Assembly (NCBI GenBank): GCA_963784645.1
Contig: CAWARY010000015.1
Span: 310,001 to 374,000, forward strand
DNA: 64,000 nucleotides
Source of the DNA: JBBRVW01 sp963784645
Lineage (GTDB): Bacteria; Actinomycetota; Actinomycetes; JACCUZ01
Direction of reading: 5' to 3'
Part shown: piece by piece, positions 42,280 to 52,169 of the stretch
Numbering within the stretch: the first letter of the stretch is position 1
Layout of the letters: each line of letters starts with the position of its first letter
The notes under the pieces: generated by a model
The model's database searches: none
What the model saw: the letters and a program-made list of their open reading frames with translations, nothing else
Told to the model about the DNA's origin: nothing
Position numbers and translations under genes: made by a program

Positions 42280-43767
42280 TCACCCCGGCAGCGGGAGCTC
42301 CACGTCGACCCGGGTGCCCGGGTCCGCCGGACCCATCGACAACCTGCCGCCCAGCTCGCCCTCCACCAGGGTCCGGACGATCTGCAGCCCGAGCCCGCCG
42401 GCGGCCGGGTCGAACCCGACCGGCAGCCCGGCACCGTCGTCGGCGACGCTGACGGCCAGCACGCTCCCGCCGCCGGTGGCCGCCGGCAACCGGCGGACGC
42501 CGACGAGCACCGAGCCGCCCCGCTGCCGCAGACCGTGGCCGACGGCGTTCTGCACGAGCTCTACCAGGACGAGCGCGAGCGGGGTGGCGACCTCGGGCGC
42601 CAGCAGCCCGAAGCTGCCCTCGCGGCGGACCTCCACCGGGCCGGCCGCGGACACCTCGCCGGTGAGGGCCACGACCCGGTCGGCCACCTCGTCGAAGTCG
42701 ACGATGTCCGATCGCTCCTGGGAGAGCGTCTCGTGCACCACCGCGATCGAGCCGATCCGCCGCTCCGCCTCCCGCAGCGCGTCGCGGGCAGCCGTCTCCC
42801 CCGCCGGCAGTCGGCGGGCCTGCAGCCGGAGCAGCGCCGCCACGGTCTGCAGGTTGTTCTTCACCCGGTGGTGGATCTCCCGGATCGTCGCGTCCTTGCC
42901 GACCAGCTCGCGCTCCCGCCGGCGCACCTCGGTGACGTCGCGGCAGAGCACGAGGGCGGCGGTGCGCACGCCGTCGGGCGTCAACGGGATGACCCGCAGC
43001 CGCACGGTGGTGCCGCCGGCCTCGACCTCCGCCTCGCGGTGCGCCCAGCCGCTCACCATCATCGACATCGCCTCGTCGACCGGCGCGGTCTGGCGGGACA
43101 GCCGCGACGTCGCCTCACCGAGGTGGGTGCCGACCAGGTCGGGGGTCAGCCCGAGCCGCCGGTAGGCCGAGACGGCGTTGGGGCTGGCGAAGGTGACGAC
43201 GCCGCGCTCGTCGAGCCGGAGCAACCCGTCGCCGACTCGTGGCGCGAGCAGCACCTGGTGGTCGACCCCCTGCACCGGGAAGCGGCCCTGGGAGATCATC
43301 ACCGCCAGGTCGTCGGCGGTGCGCAGGTAGGTCAGCTCGAGCCGGCTGGGGGTGCGGGCCGCGGCCAGGTTGGTGTGCCGGCTGACCACGGCGATCACCC
43401 GTCCGGCACGGACCACCGGGAGGGTCTCCTCCCGGACCGGCACGTCGCCGGGCCAGTCCGGGTCGCGCTCACGGCAGATCCGCTGCTCGTCGTAGGCCCG
43501 GTCGAGCTGGGGACGCCGCCCGCGCGGGACCTCGGTACCGACGAGGTCGTCGGGGTGGGCCGTGGGGCCGGTCGACGGCCGCACGTGCGCGGAGGCGACG
43601 AACCCGCTCGGGCGCTGGGGGTCACCGGCCAGCGGCAGCCAGAGGACCAGGTCGGCGAAGGACAGGTCAGACACCAGCTGCCAGTCGGCGAGCAACAGGT
43701 GCAGCCAGTCGAGGTCCGCGGTGCCCAGGTCGGTGCGGGTGCGCACGAGGTCGGAGAGCGAGGGCAC
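42280..43767 (-). CDS. pdtaS: PdtaS-like sensor histidine kinase
   Basis: 495 residues from a GTG at 43767. Cytosolic: an N-terminal GAF-like domain (about 1-150), a PAS domain (about 180-290: LLRLDERGVVTFASPNAVSAYRRLG), then the HisKA_2 dimerisation helix with the phospho-His in REIHHRVKNNLQTVAALLRLQ, and a HATPase_c domain with N-box LVELVQNAVGHGL, VADDGAGLPVG and GGLGLQIV. In mycobacteria PdtaS pairs with the RNA-binding antiterminator PdtaR, encoded elsewhere. TACGCT 7 nt upstream of the GTG suggests a leaderless mRNA. Confidence 0.92.
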   Translation of the reverse strand: MPSLSDLVRTRTDLGTADLDWLHLLLADWQLVSDLSFADLVLWLPLAGDPQRPSGFVASAHVRPSTGPTAHPDDLVGTEVPRGRRPQLDRAYDEQRICRERDPDWPGDVPVREETLPVVRAGRVIAVVSRHTNLAAARTPSRLELTYLRTADDLAVMISQGRFPVQGVDHQVLLAPRVGDGLLRLDERGVVTFASPNAVSAYRRLGLTPDLVGTHLGEATSRLSRQTAPVDEAMSMMVSGWAHREAEVEAGGTTVRLRVIPLTPDGVRTAALVLCRDVTEVRRRERELVGKDATIREIHHRVKNNLQTVAALLRLQARRLPAGETAARDALREAERRIGSIAVVHETLSQERSDIVDFDEVADRVVALTGEVSAAGPVEVRREGSFGLLAPEVATPLALVLVELVQNAVGHGLRQRGGSVLVGVRRLPAATGGGSVLAVSVADDGAGLPVGFDPAAGGLGLQIVRTLVEGELGGRLSMGPADPGTRVDVELPLPG

Positions 43768-43774
43768 GCGGACG

Positions 43775-43780
43775 AGCGTA
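43775..43780 (-). promoter_or_regulatory. -10 hexamer, leaderless pdtaS
   Basis: TACGCT on the minus strand, 7 nt upstream of the pdtaS GTG. No ribosome site is present. Confidence 0.5.
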
Positions 43781-43836
43781 CGAGGCCGCCCGCCCCCGCG
43801 GTCGGACGCAGCCGACGGGGCGACCGGCCCCGTCCG

Positions 43837-43842
43837 TAGAGT
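43837..43842 (+). promoter_or_regulatory. -10 hexamer, leaderless bioA
   Basis: TAGAGT on the plus strand, 8 nt upstream of the bioA GTG, back-to-back with the pdtaS promoter. Confidence 0.5.
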
Positions 43843-43850
43843 CGTGCGCC

Positions 43851-45185
43851 GTGACGACTCCCTCGCCCCCGACGGGTCGCACGGCCGACCTGGTCGCGCG
43901 CGACCTGCGCGCGCTCTGGCACCCGTTCACCCAGCACAGCAGCTGGCCCGGCGACGAGCCGATCGTCGTCGACCGGGCGGTGGGCATGTACTTCTGGGAC
44001 ACCGACGGCACCCGCTACCTCGACGGCGTCTCGTCCCTGTGGGTCACGGTGCACGGCCACGCGGTGCCGGAGATCGACGCCGCAGTGCGCACGCAGCTGG
44101 CCCGCCTCGACCACGCGACGTTCCTCGGCCTCACCCACGAGCCCGGCATCGAGCTCGCGGAGAAGCTTGTGGCGACCGCCCCCGAGGGGCTGACCCGCGT
44201 CTTCTACGCCGGCGACGGCTCGTCGGCGGTCGAGGCCGCGATCAAGATGGCCTTCCAGTCCCAGGCCCAGCGCGGCCGCACCCGGCCGACGTACCTGCAC
44301 GTCGCCGAGGGGTACCACGGCGACACGCTGGGCGCGGTCAGCGTCGGCGGGATCGAGCTGTTCCACTCGACGTACCGGCCGATCCTGCTCGACACCCGTG
44401 CCGTCTCCTCGCCGGGCGTGCTGGCGGCGGGCCAGACCCGCGCCGACCGCGCCGCCGAGGTGCTCGCCGAGATGCGGGAGGCGCTGGTCGGCGCCGGCGG
44501 CGACGTGTGCGCCGTCGTGATCGAGCCGCTGGTGCAGGCGGCCGGTGGGATGCTCACCCACGACGTGTCCTTCGTCCGCGGGGTGCGCGAGCTGTGCGAC
44601 GAGTTCGGCGCGCTGATGGTCGTCGACGAGGTCGCCACCGGGATCGGGCGCACCGGTCGGATGTGGGCGGTCGAGCACGCCGGTGTGACCCCCGACCTGA
44701 TGACCTGCGGCAAGGGCCTGACCGGCGGCTACCTGCCGCTCTCGGCGGTCCTCGCCCGAGAAGAGGTCTACGAGGCCTTCCTCGGGGCGGCCGCGGACGC
44801 GCGCACCTTCTTCCACGGCCACTCCTACACCGCCAACCCGCTCTGCTGCGCGGCGGCCATCGCCAACCTCGACCTGATGGCCGAGCACGGCACCGTGGCG
44901 CACGCCGCCCGCGTGGGCGAGCGGATCGGCGACCTCACCAAGGGCCTCGAGACCTACGACGGCGTGCGCGAGGTCCGGCGCATCGGCACCATGACGGGCA
45001 TCGAGGTGGCGGCCGTCGGCGAGCGCACCGGCTTCGCGGTGTGTCAGGCGGCACGACGTCGCGGTGTCTGGGTCCGTCCGCTCGGTGACGTCGTGGTGCT
45101 GATGCCCCCTCTCGCGATCGGTGACGACGATCTCGAGACACTGGTCGGCGTCGTCGACGAGAGCGTGCGAGAGGTCGTGCAGTGA
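43851..45185 (+). CDS. bioA: Adenosylmethionine-8-amino-7-oxononanoate aminotransferase
   Basis: 444 residues. Converts 8-amino-7-oxononanoate to 7,8-diaminononanoate with S-adenosylmethionine as amino donor (biotin synthesis). Class III aminotransferase: LWHPFTQHSSWPGDEPIVVDRA at the N-terminus is specific for BioA, with FYAGDGSSAVEAAIKMA, the Asp in MVVDEVATGIGRTGRM, the PLP Lys in LMTCGKGLTGGYLPLSAV, and FFHGHSYTANPLCCAAA. First gene of a three-gene coupled set; overlaps the DUF2785 gene by 4 bp. Confidence 0.95.
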   Translation: MTTPSPPTGRTADLVARDLRALWHPFTQHSSWPGDEPIVVDRAVGMYFWDTDGTRYLDGVSSLWVTVHGHAVPEIDAAVRTQLARLDHATFLGLTHEPGIELAEKLVATAPEGLTRVFYAGDGSSAVEAAIKMAFQSQAQRGRTRPTYLHVAEGYHGDTLGAVSVGGIELFHSTYRPILLDTRAVSSPGVLAAGQTRADRAAEVLAEMREALVGAGGDVCAVVIEPLVQAAGGMLTHDVSFVRGVRELCDEFGALMVVDEVATGIGRTGRMWAVEHAGVTPDLMTCGKGLTGGYLPLSAVLAREEVYEAFLGAAADARTFFHGHSYTANPLCCAAAIANLDLMAEHGTVAHAARVGERIGDLTKGLETYDGVREVRRIGTMTGIEVAAVGERTGFAVCQAARRRGVWVRPLGDVVVLMPPLAIGDDDLETLVGVVDESVREVVQ

Positions 45186-45964
45186 GCGAGCTTGATCCCC
45201 AGCTGTCCGCGCTGGTCGACGACCTGCGCTCCCCGGACCCGCTGGTCCGGGACACCGGGGCGTTCTCGTCGCTCGCCGCGCTGGCGGGTGACGGCGGGCT
45301 CGACGACCACCTCGTCGAGCTCGGCGACCGGGCGCTGGCCCTGCTCCAGGACGGCGAGGTGCAGGCGCGCTCGTTCGGCGCCCTGCTGCTCGCGGTCGTC
45401 GCCGACCGCGACAACCTCACCGGCCGCGCCTCCGACGACGCCGTCCGGCGCTGGGTCGACGACCTCTCCACCTGGTACGCCGACGAGCCCGAGACGCAGG
45501 GGTTCGATCCCGACCTCGGGTGGCTGCACGCCGTCGCGCACGGCGCGGATGCAGTCGGCGAGCTGGGGGCGTCGCCGCGGCTCGGCCGCGACGACCTGGT
45601 GGCGCTGCTGCAGCTCCTCGTGCGGCGGGCCACCGCGCCGACCGCGACGTACTGGCTGCAGAACGAGGACGACCGGGTCGCCGTGGCCGTGATGGCGCTG
45701 CTGCGGCGCGACCTGCTCACCGGCGACGACGTCCGGTCCGCCGTGGACGCGCTGGCCGCGGCCTGGCGCTCGTCGGAGGGACCCGTGACGGCGGAGGCGG
45801 ACAACGCGGTCCGGCTGGCCCGGACCCTGCACCTGCAGCTGGTGCTCGGGGTGCGGCCCGCGCCCGACGCCGACGTCGCGCACCCGGCAGTCCGGCTCGA
45901 GGCGCTGCACGCCCTCGGGTCGGCTCTGGCCGACGTGCACTGGTTCTACGGCCGGCCGGCGTGA
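45182..45964 (+). CDS. DUF2785 family protein inside the biotin operon
   Basis: 260 residues from a GTG overlapping bioA by 4 bp and itself overlapping bioF by 4 bp. Mostly alpha-helical, with HEAT-like helical pairs. The family block FDPDLGWLHAVAHGADAVGEL is present near residue 110 and HLQLVLGV near 220. Function is unknown. Its place between bioA and bioF, with coupled translation at both ends, links it to biotin synthesis or simply to the same transcript. Confidence 0.82.
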   Translation: MSELDPQLSALVDDLRSPDPLVRDTGAFSSLAALAGDGGLDDHLVELGDRALALLQDGEVQARSFGALLLAVVADRDNLTGRASDDAVRRWVDDLSTWYADEPETQGFDPDLGWLHAVAHGADAVGELGASPRLGRDDLVALLQLLVRRATAPTATYWLQNEDDRVAVAVMALLRRDLLTGDDVRSAVDALAAAWRSSEGPVTAEADNAVRLARTLHLQLVLGVRPAPDADVAHPAVRLEALHALGSALADVHWFYGRPA

Positions 45965-47109
45965 CCGACCCGCTCGAACCGCTCCGCCGCGCGGCGGAGC
46001 AGCGCGCCGGCGCCGGGATGCGCCGCGAGCTCCGGCCGCGCGCCGCCGGTGACGACCTGCTGGACCTGGCGTCGAACGACTACCTCGGGCTCGCCCGCGA
46101 TCCGCGCGTCCAGGACGCCGCGGCGGACGCCGCCCGCCGGTGGGGAGCGGGCTCGACCGGCTCGCGGCTCGTCACCGGGTCGACGGCCCTGCACGCCGAG
46201 CTCGAGGCGTCGCTCGCGGACTTCGTCGGCGCGGCAGCCGGCCTCGTCTTCTCCTCGGGCTACCTCGCCAACCTCGGCGCGGTCACGGCGCTCGCGGGCG
46301 ACGGGACGCTGGTCGTGTCCGACGCGCTGGTGCACGCCTCCCTCGTCGACGCCTGCCGGCTGGCGCGGGGCCGGGTCGCGATCGCGCCGCACCGCGACGT
46401 CGCAGCCGTGGCCCGGCTGCTCGACGAGCGCTCCGAGCAGCGGGCGGTCGTGGTGACCGATGCGGTCTTCTCCGTCGACGGCGACGTGGCGCCGCTGGCC
46501 GAGCTGCACGCGGTGGCACGCGCCCACGGCGCCCTGCTCGTCGTCGACGAGGCGCACGGGCTCGGGGTCGTCGGCCCGGCAGGGCGCGGCGCCGCGGACG
46601 AGGCCGGCATCGCGGGGGCGCCGGACGTCGTCCTCACCCTCACGCTGAGCAAGTCCCTCGGAGCGCAGGGCGGCGCGGTGCTCGGCGACCCCGTCGTGGT
46701 CGAGCACCTCGTGAACACCGCGCGGGCCTTCATCTTCGACACCGGCCTGGCGCCGGCAGCGGCCGGTGGCGCGCTCGCCGCCCTCGGTGTGCTGCGCGGC
46801 GAGCCGGGGCTGGCGGCCGACGTGCGCCGCCGGGCGGGCGAGCTCGCCGCCGCGCTGTCGGTCACGGGCCTGCCCGTCACCTCACCGCGGGGAGCGGTGG
46901 TGTCGCTGCTCGTCGGCGACCCGGGAGCGGCGGCCGAGGCCGCGGCCCGGCTGCGGGCCGCCGGTGTCCTGGTCGGGTGCTTCCGCCCGCCCTCGGTCCC
47001 CGACGGCGTGTCCCGGCTGCGCTTCACCGCGCGTGCGGACCTCACGGACGCCGACGTCGCCCGTGCCGTGGACGCGACCGTCTCGGTGCTCGCGTCGGTA
47101 TCTGCCTGA
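45961..47109 (+). CDS. bioF: 8-amino-7-oxononanoate synthase
   Basis: 382 residues from the GTG at 45961. PLP enzyme that joins pimeloyl-ACP (or -CoA) and alanine. Visible: DLASNDYLGLARDPRV, the GAGSTGSRLVTGSTALHAELE block, DEAHGLGVVGPAGRGAAD with the PLP-binding Asp and His, and the PLP Lys in LTLSKSLGAQGGAVLGD. Ends the coupled bioA-DUF2785-bioF unit; bioB and bioD are not in the window. Confidence 0.94.
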   Translation: MTDPLEPLRRAAEQRAGAGMRRELRPRAAGDDLLDLASNDYLGLARDPRVQDAAADAARRWGAGSTGSRLVTGSTALHAELEASLADFVGAAAGLVFSSGYLANLGAVTALAGDGTLVVSDALVHASLVDACRLARGRVAIAPHRDVAAVARLLDERSEQRAVVVTDAVFSVDGDVAPLAELHAVARAHGALLVVDEAHGLGVVGPAGRGAADEAGIAGAPDVVLTLTLSKSLGAQGGAVLGDPVVVEHLVNTARAFIFDTGLAPAAAGGALAALGVLRGEPGLAADVRRRAGELAAALSVTGLPVTSPRGAVVSLLVGDPGAAAEAAARLRAAGVLVGCFRPPSVPDGVSRLRFTARADLTDADVARAVDATVSVLASVSA

Positions 47110-47115
47110 GGTCGG

Positions 47116-50100
47116 TCAGCCGCGCAGCAGGGTACGGATGGTGCGCAGCGCGACGGACATGGTCGCCAGGTCGTAGCTGTCGAGCGACCCGATCTCGGTG
47201 AGCGTGGCCTCGGCGCGCGCGACGCCTTCGGCGTTCTGCTGCTGCCAGGACGTGATCCGCTCGACCGGCTCGTCCTCGGGTGACGTCGAGGTGAGCACGT
47301 TCTGCGTGAGCCCGGCCAGCGCGGCGTAGAGGTCGTAGCGCAGTGCCGAGCGGGCCAGGGCGCTCCATCGGTCGTCGCGCGGCAGACCCGTGATGCGGGT
47401 CAGCATCCGGTCTGCCTCGATGCGCTCCGAGATGGCGAAGTAGACACCGGCTACCTCGCGGGCCGGCAGCTTCTCGGCGTTCGCGATCTCGACGACGTCC
47501 AGCAGCGAGAAGCCGTCGAGCAGGCCCGCCGACCTGCGGGCCAGCTCGGCGGGCACGCCGAAGCCGGTGAACTCCTCGGCGCGCATCAGCAGCCGCTCCC
47601 GCTCGGACCCGACGAGCATCTCCGGAAGGACGGGAGCCAGCTCGTCGAGCGCCGACTGGAAGTGCTCCACGTCCTGCGCGACGTCGATGGTCGCGCGACG
47701 CTGCTGCACCAGCCACCGGATGCTGCGATCGAGCAGCCGCCGCCCCTCCAGGTAGAGCATCGACTGGATCTCGGTCGGGATGACGTTGTCGAGAGCCTCG
47801 ATGCTGTCCCAGTAGTCCTCGAGCCGGTAGATCTCGCGCACGACGCTGTAGGCCCGGACCACCTCGATCGGGCTCGCCCCGGTCTCCTCCTGCACGCGGT
47901 AGACGCACGTCATGCCGCCGCGGTTGACCAGGTCGTTGGTGACCCAGGTCGTGACGATCTCGCGGCGCAGCGGGTGGCTGTCGAGGCGGTCGCCGAGCTC
48001 GGCGACCAGCCGCGACGGGAAGTAGCGGCGCAGCGCCCCGAGGAACCACGCGTCGTCGGGCACGTCCGACTTGAGCACCGTCGCGGTCAGGCTGATCTTG
48101 GAGTAGGCCGCCAGCACCGCGAGCTCGGGTGAGGTGAGCCCCAGTCCCGCCGACTCCCGCTTGTCCACGTCTGCGCGCGAGGGCAGGAACTCCAGGTCCC
48201 GGTCGAGCTCACCGCGCGACTCCAGCGCGTTGATGAGCCGCCCGTGCACCGAGAGCATCGCGGGCGCCTGGACCCGGGCGTTGCCGAGCAGGACGTTCTG
48301 CTCGTAGTTGTCGCGCAGCACCAGCCGGCCGACCTCGTCGGTCATCTCGGCGAGCAGCGGGTTGCGGTGCGCGCTCGTCAGCGCACCCTCGCGCGTCGCC
48401 TGGTCCAGCAGGACCTTGATGTTCACCTCGTGGTCGGAGGTGTCGACGCCGGCGCTGTTGTCGATCGCGTCGGTGTTGATGCGACCGCCCGCGAGGGCGA
48501 ACTCGATCCGGCCGAGCTGGGTGAGTCCGAGGTTGCCGCCCTCGCCGACCACCTTGACCCTGAGGTCCGCGCCGTTGACGCGGATCGCGTCGTTCGCCTT
48601 GTCGCCGACGTCGGCGTGCGTCTCGGTGCTCGCCTTGACGTAGGTGCCGATGCCGCCGTTCCACAGCAGGTCGGCCGGCGCCTGGAGGATGGCCTTCATC
48701 AGCTCGGCCGGGGTCATCGACGTCGTCCCGGCCGGGAGCCCGAGCCGGGCCCGGACCTCCGGCGACACCGAGATCGACTTGGCGGTGCGCGGGTGCACAC
48801 CACCGCCGGCCGAGATCAGGGACGAGTCGTAGTCGGCCCACGACGAGCGCGGCAGGTCGAAGAGGCGGCGGCGCTCGGCATAGGACGCAGCTGCGTCGGG
48901 ATCGGGGTCCAGGAACACGTGCCGGTGGTCGAAGGCCGCCACCAGGCGGGTGTGCTCCGAGAGGAGCATGCCGTTGCCGAAGACGTCGCCCGACATGTCG
49001 CCGACGCCGACGACCGTGAAGTCCTCGCGCTGGGTGTCGACCCCGAGGTCGCGGAAGTGGCGCTTGACCGACTCCCAGGCACCGCGCGCGGTGATCCCCA
49101 TGGCCTTGTGGTCGTAGCCGACCGACCCACCGGAGGCGAAGGCGTCGCCGAGCCAGAAGCCGTAGTCGATCGCCACGCTGTTCGCGATGTCGGAGAACGT
49201 CGCGGTGCCCTTGTCGGCGGCGACGACGAGATAGGGGTCGTCGCCGTCGTAGCGGACCACCTGGGCCGGCGGCACGACCTGTCGCTCCCCGTCGACGGTC
49301 ACCAGGTTGTCGGTGACGTCGAGCAGGCTGCTGATGAACATCCGGTAGCACGCGACGCCCTCGGCCAGGACGGCCTCGCGGTCGCCCGGGTCGGCCGGTG
49401 GCCGTTTGACGACGAAGCCGCCCTTGGCGCCGACGGGCACGATCACTGCGTTCTTGACGCTCTGCGCCTTCACCAGCCCGAGCACCTCGGTGCGGAAGTC
49501 CTCGCGACGGTCGGACCAGCGCAGGCCACCCCGCGCGACCGGCCCGAACCGCAGGTGGACGCCCTCGACGCGGGGGCTGCACACCCAGATCTCGAACTTC
49601 GGCCGCGGTGCCGGCAGGTCGGGCACCTTGTGCGGGTCGAGCTTGAACGCGACGTAGCTCTTGGGCCGGCCGTCGGCACCGGTCTGGTAATAGCTGGTGC
49701 GCAGGGTTGCCTGGATCGCTCCGAGCAGGGAGCGCAGGATGCGGTCCTGGTCGAGGCTGGCGACCGCATCGAGGGCACCGGAGATCTCCTCGAGCAGGCC
49801 GTCGACGAGCTCTTCCGACCCGGTGCCGCCCGCCGCCAGCCCGGTGGCGTTCCGGTGCGGGTCGAAGCGCGCCTCGAACAGCGCCACGAGCAGCCGCGCC
49901 AGGTGGGTGTTGGAGCTGAGGCACTCCTCGATGTAGGTCTGGCTGAACGCGGTGCCGCCCTGCCGCAGGTACTTCGAGTAGGACCTCAGCACCGTCGCCT
50001 GGCGCCAGGTCAGGCCGGCCCGCAGCACCAGTGCGTTGAAGCCGTCGCTCTCGCACTCGCCGGACCAGATCGCGGCGAACGCCGTCTGGAAGCGCTGGCG

Positions 50101-52023
50101 CGAGTCGTCGCTGGTCGGTTCGACCGGCTCGTAGCGCAGGCCGAAGTCGTAGACCCATGCAGGCGACGAGCCGTTCCGCTCGATGTGGTACGGCCGCTCG
50201 TCGACGACCTCGACGCCCATCTCCTTCAGCCGCGGCAGGACCTGCGACAGGGACACCGGCTCGCCGACGTGGAAGAGCTTGAGCCGCCGCACGCCGTCGC
50301 CGGCGTCGGTGGGCGTGTAGAGCTGGAGATCGATGTCGCCGTCGTTGCCGAGCGCCTCGAGCCGGTGCAGGTCGGCAACGGCGTCGACGGCCGGGAGGTC
50401 CTCCTTGTACGCCTCGGGGAAGGCGTCGGCGTAGACGTCGGCCAACCGCACTGCCTTCTCCTGGCCGCAGCTGCTGCGCAGGGCGTCGAGGAAGTCGTCG
50501 TCCCAGGTGCGAGTGGCGAGCACCAGCTGCGTCTCGACGTCGGCCGGGTCGACGTCGGGCACGGTGTGGGTGGGGTCGACCCGCACCACGAAGTGCAGCC
50601 GGGCGAGCACCGACTCGGACACCAGCGCGGTGTAGTCGATGCTGGTGCCCTCGAACGCCTCGAGCAGGATCGACTCCATCGCCTGCCGGACGTGGGTCGT
50701 GTACCGGTCACGGGGGAGGTAGACCATGCATGACATGAAGCGGCCGTAGTCGTCACGGCGGAGGAACAGCCGCAGCTGCCGCCGCTCCTGCAGGTGCAGC
50801 ACCGCCATCGCGGTGGCCTCGAGGTCGTCCGTGGAGATCTGGAAGAGCTCGTCGCGCGGATACGTCTCGAGGATGGCGAGCAGGTCCTTGCCGGAGTGGC
50901 TGTTGGCCGAGAAGCCGCTGCGTGCCAGCACTTCGGCTGCCTTGCGCCGCAGCACCGGGATGTGGTGGATGCTCTCGTTGTAGGCAGCCGACGTGAACAG
51001 CCCGAGGAACCGCCGCTCCCCCACCACGTTGCCCTCGGCGTCGAAGGACTTCACGCCGACGTAGTCGAGGTAGGCGGGTCGGTGCACGGTCGAGCGGCTG
51101 TTCGCCTTGGTCACCACGCAGAGCGTGCGCTGCCGGGCCAGGGCTGCGACGTCGCGCGGCAGCCGCCCGTAGTCGGAATCCTGCGGCTGGTCCGCGCGCA
51201 GGATGCCGAGGCCGCTGCCCGCGACGGCGACCAGCCGGTCACCCTCCCCGTCGTCATCGGGCCGCAGCACGTACTCGCGGTAGCCCAGGAACGTGAAGTG
51301 CGCCGCGGCGAGCCAGCGGAGCAGCTCGGTGGTCTCCTCGACCTCACGGCTGTCGATGCCGGCCGGCGGGGAGGTGGCGACGTCGTCGGCGACCTGTTCG
51401 GCGCGGGACTGCATCTTGGGCCAGTCCTCGACGGATTCGCGGACGTCGCGCAGTACGCGGTCGAGGGCGGTGGCCAGCTCGTCGCGCGCGCCCGCGTCGG
51501 GCTCCCGGTCGATCTCGACGTGCATCCAGGACTCGAGGACGGCATCACCGCCGACCTCCTGCGGGGTCGCGCCGTCGCAGACCTCGAGCAGCCGCCCGGC
51601 CACGTCGCGCCGGACCACGAGCTGGGGGTGGATGACGAGGTGGATGGCCAGCCCCTGACGGCTGAGCTCGGCGGTGACGGAGTCGACCAGGAAGGGCATG
51701 TCGTCGCACACGACCTCGACGACCGAGTGCGGTGGGAGACCGTGGTCGTCGTCGGTCTCGGGCGTCGACACCCGGACGGTGGCGGTGCCCTGAGGTCGGC
51801 TGCCGGCGAGCTCACGGTGCGCGAGCGCGTCGTCGAGCAGATCCTCGGCCGTGCGGGTCACGACGTCCTCGGCGGACACGTGCCGGTAGTAGCGGTGCAG
51901 GAACATGCGCAGACCGTCGGGCCGGGCACCGTGCCCACCACGCTCGAGGGCGGCCGCCCGGTCGAGCAGCTCGGCCTTCGCCTGCTGCAGAGCCGCGTGC
52001 CTGTCCGTCATGATCGCCGACAT
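47116..52023 (-). CDS. gdh: NAD-specific glutamate dehydrogenase, large (about 180 kDa) type
   Basis: 1635 residues from an ATG at 52023 with GAGGACG upstream. Oxidises L-glutamate to 2-oxoglutarate and ammonium. Long N-terminal ACT-like and helical regulatory region (1 to about 700), then the catalytic domain: FGPVARGGLRWSDRREDFRT, AQSVKNAVIVPVGAKGGFVVK with the catalytic Lys, VGVGDMSGDVFGNGML, and the NAD fold with LRVKVVGEGGNLGLTQLGR. A C-terminal helical domain follows. Same class as Rv2476c, which GarA inhibits in mycobacteria; no GarA-like gene is here. Works downstream of PruA in proline use. Confidence 0.96.
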   Translation of the reverse strand: MSAIMTDRHAALQQAKAELLDRAAALERGGHGARPDGLRMFLHRYYRHVSAEDVVTRTAEDLLDDALAHRELAGSRPQGTATVRVSTPETDDDHGLPPHSVVEVVCDDMPFLVDSVTAELSRQGLAIHLVIHPQLVVRRDVAGRLLEVCDGATPQEVGGDAVLESWMHVEIDREPDAGARDELATALDRVLRDVRESVEDWPKMQSRAEQVADDVATSPPAGIDSREVEETTELLRWLAAAHFTFLGYREYVLRPDDDGEGDRLVAVAGSGLGILRADQPQDSDYGRLPRDVAALARQRTLCVVTKANSRSTVHRPAYLDYVGVKSFDAEGNVVGERRFLGLFTSAAYNESIHHIPVLRRKAAEVLARSGFSANSHSGKDLLAILETYPRDELFQISTDDLEATAMAVLHLQERRQLRLFLRRDDYGRFMSCMVYLPRDRYTTHVRQAMESILLEAFEGTSIDYTALVSESVLARLHFVVRVDPTHTVPDVDPADVETQLVLATRTWDDDFLDALRSSCGQEKAVRLADVYADAFPEAYKEDLPAVDAVADLHRLEALGNDGDIDLQLYTPTDAGDGVRRLKLFHVGEPVSLSQVLPRLKEMGVEVVDERPYHIERNGSSPAWVYDFGLRYEPVEPTSDDSRQRFQTAFAAIWSGECESDGFNALVLRAGLTWRQATVLRSYSKYLRQGGTAFSQTYIEECLSSNTHLARLLVALFEARFDPHRNATGLAAGGTGSEELVDGLLEEISGALDAVASLDQDRILRSLLGAIQATLRTSYYQTGADGRPKSYVAFKLDPHKVPDLPAPRPKFEIWVCSPRVEGVHLRFGPVARGGLRWSDRREDFRTEVLGLVKAQSVKNAVIVPVGAKGGFVVKRPPADPGDREAVLAEGVACYRMFISSLLDVTDNLVTVDGERQVVPPAQVVRYDGDDPYLVVAADKGTATFSDIANSVAIDYGFWLGDAFASGGSVGYDHKAMGITARGAWESVKRHFRDLGVDTQREDFTVVGVGDMSGDVFGNGMLLSEHTRLVAAFDHRHVFLDPDPDAAASYAERRRLFDLPRSSWADYDSSLISAGGGVHPRTAKSISVSPEVRARLGLPAGTTSMTPAELMKAILQAPADLLWNGGIGTYVKASTETHADVGDKANDAIRVNGADLRVKVVGEGGNLGLTQLGRIEFALAGGRINTDAIDNSAGVDTSDHEVNIKVLLDQATREGALTSAHRNPLLAEMTDEVGRLVLRDNYEQNVLLGNARVQAPAMLSVHGRLINALESRGELDRDLEFLPSRADVDKRESAGLGLTSPELAVLAAYSKISLTATVLKSDVPDDAWFLGALRRYFPSRLVAELGDRLDSHPLRREIVTTWVTNDLVNRGGMTCVYRVQEETGASPIEVVRAYSVVREIYRLEDYWDSIEALDNVIPTEIQSMLYLEGRRLLDRSIRWLVQQRRATIDVAQDVEHFQSALDELAPVLPEMLVGSERERLLMRAEEFTGFGVPAELARRSAGLLDGFSLLDVVEIANAEKLPAREVAGVYFAISERIEADRMLTRITGLPRDDRWSALARSALRYDLYAALAGLTQNVLTSTSPEDEPVERITSWQQQNAEGVARAEATLTEIGSLDSYDLATMSVALRTIRTLLRG

Positions 52024-52169
52024 CGTCGTCGTCCTCGTCCCGCCCTGTTCCCTGCTCGCTCTGTTCCCTGCTCGCCCGGCTCCCGGTGCCGCGCCCACGA
52101 CGTCGGGGGCGCGCTGACCAACCTAGCCCCGGCGTCTCGCTCCGTGGACACGCCCCACCGATGTCGCAC

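Noticed and set aside
48244..50733. An 829-codon open frame antisense to glutamate dehydrogenase
   Set aside because: Same codon-bias shadow effect; the opposite strand encodes a complete, motif-rich dehydrogenase.
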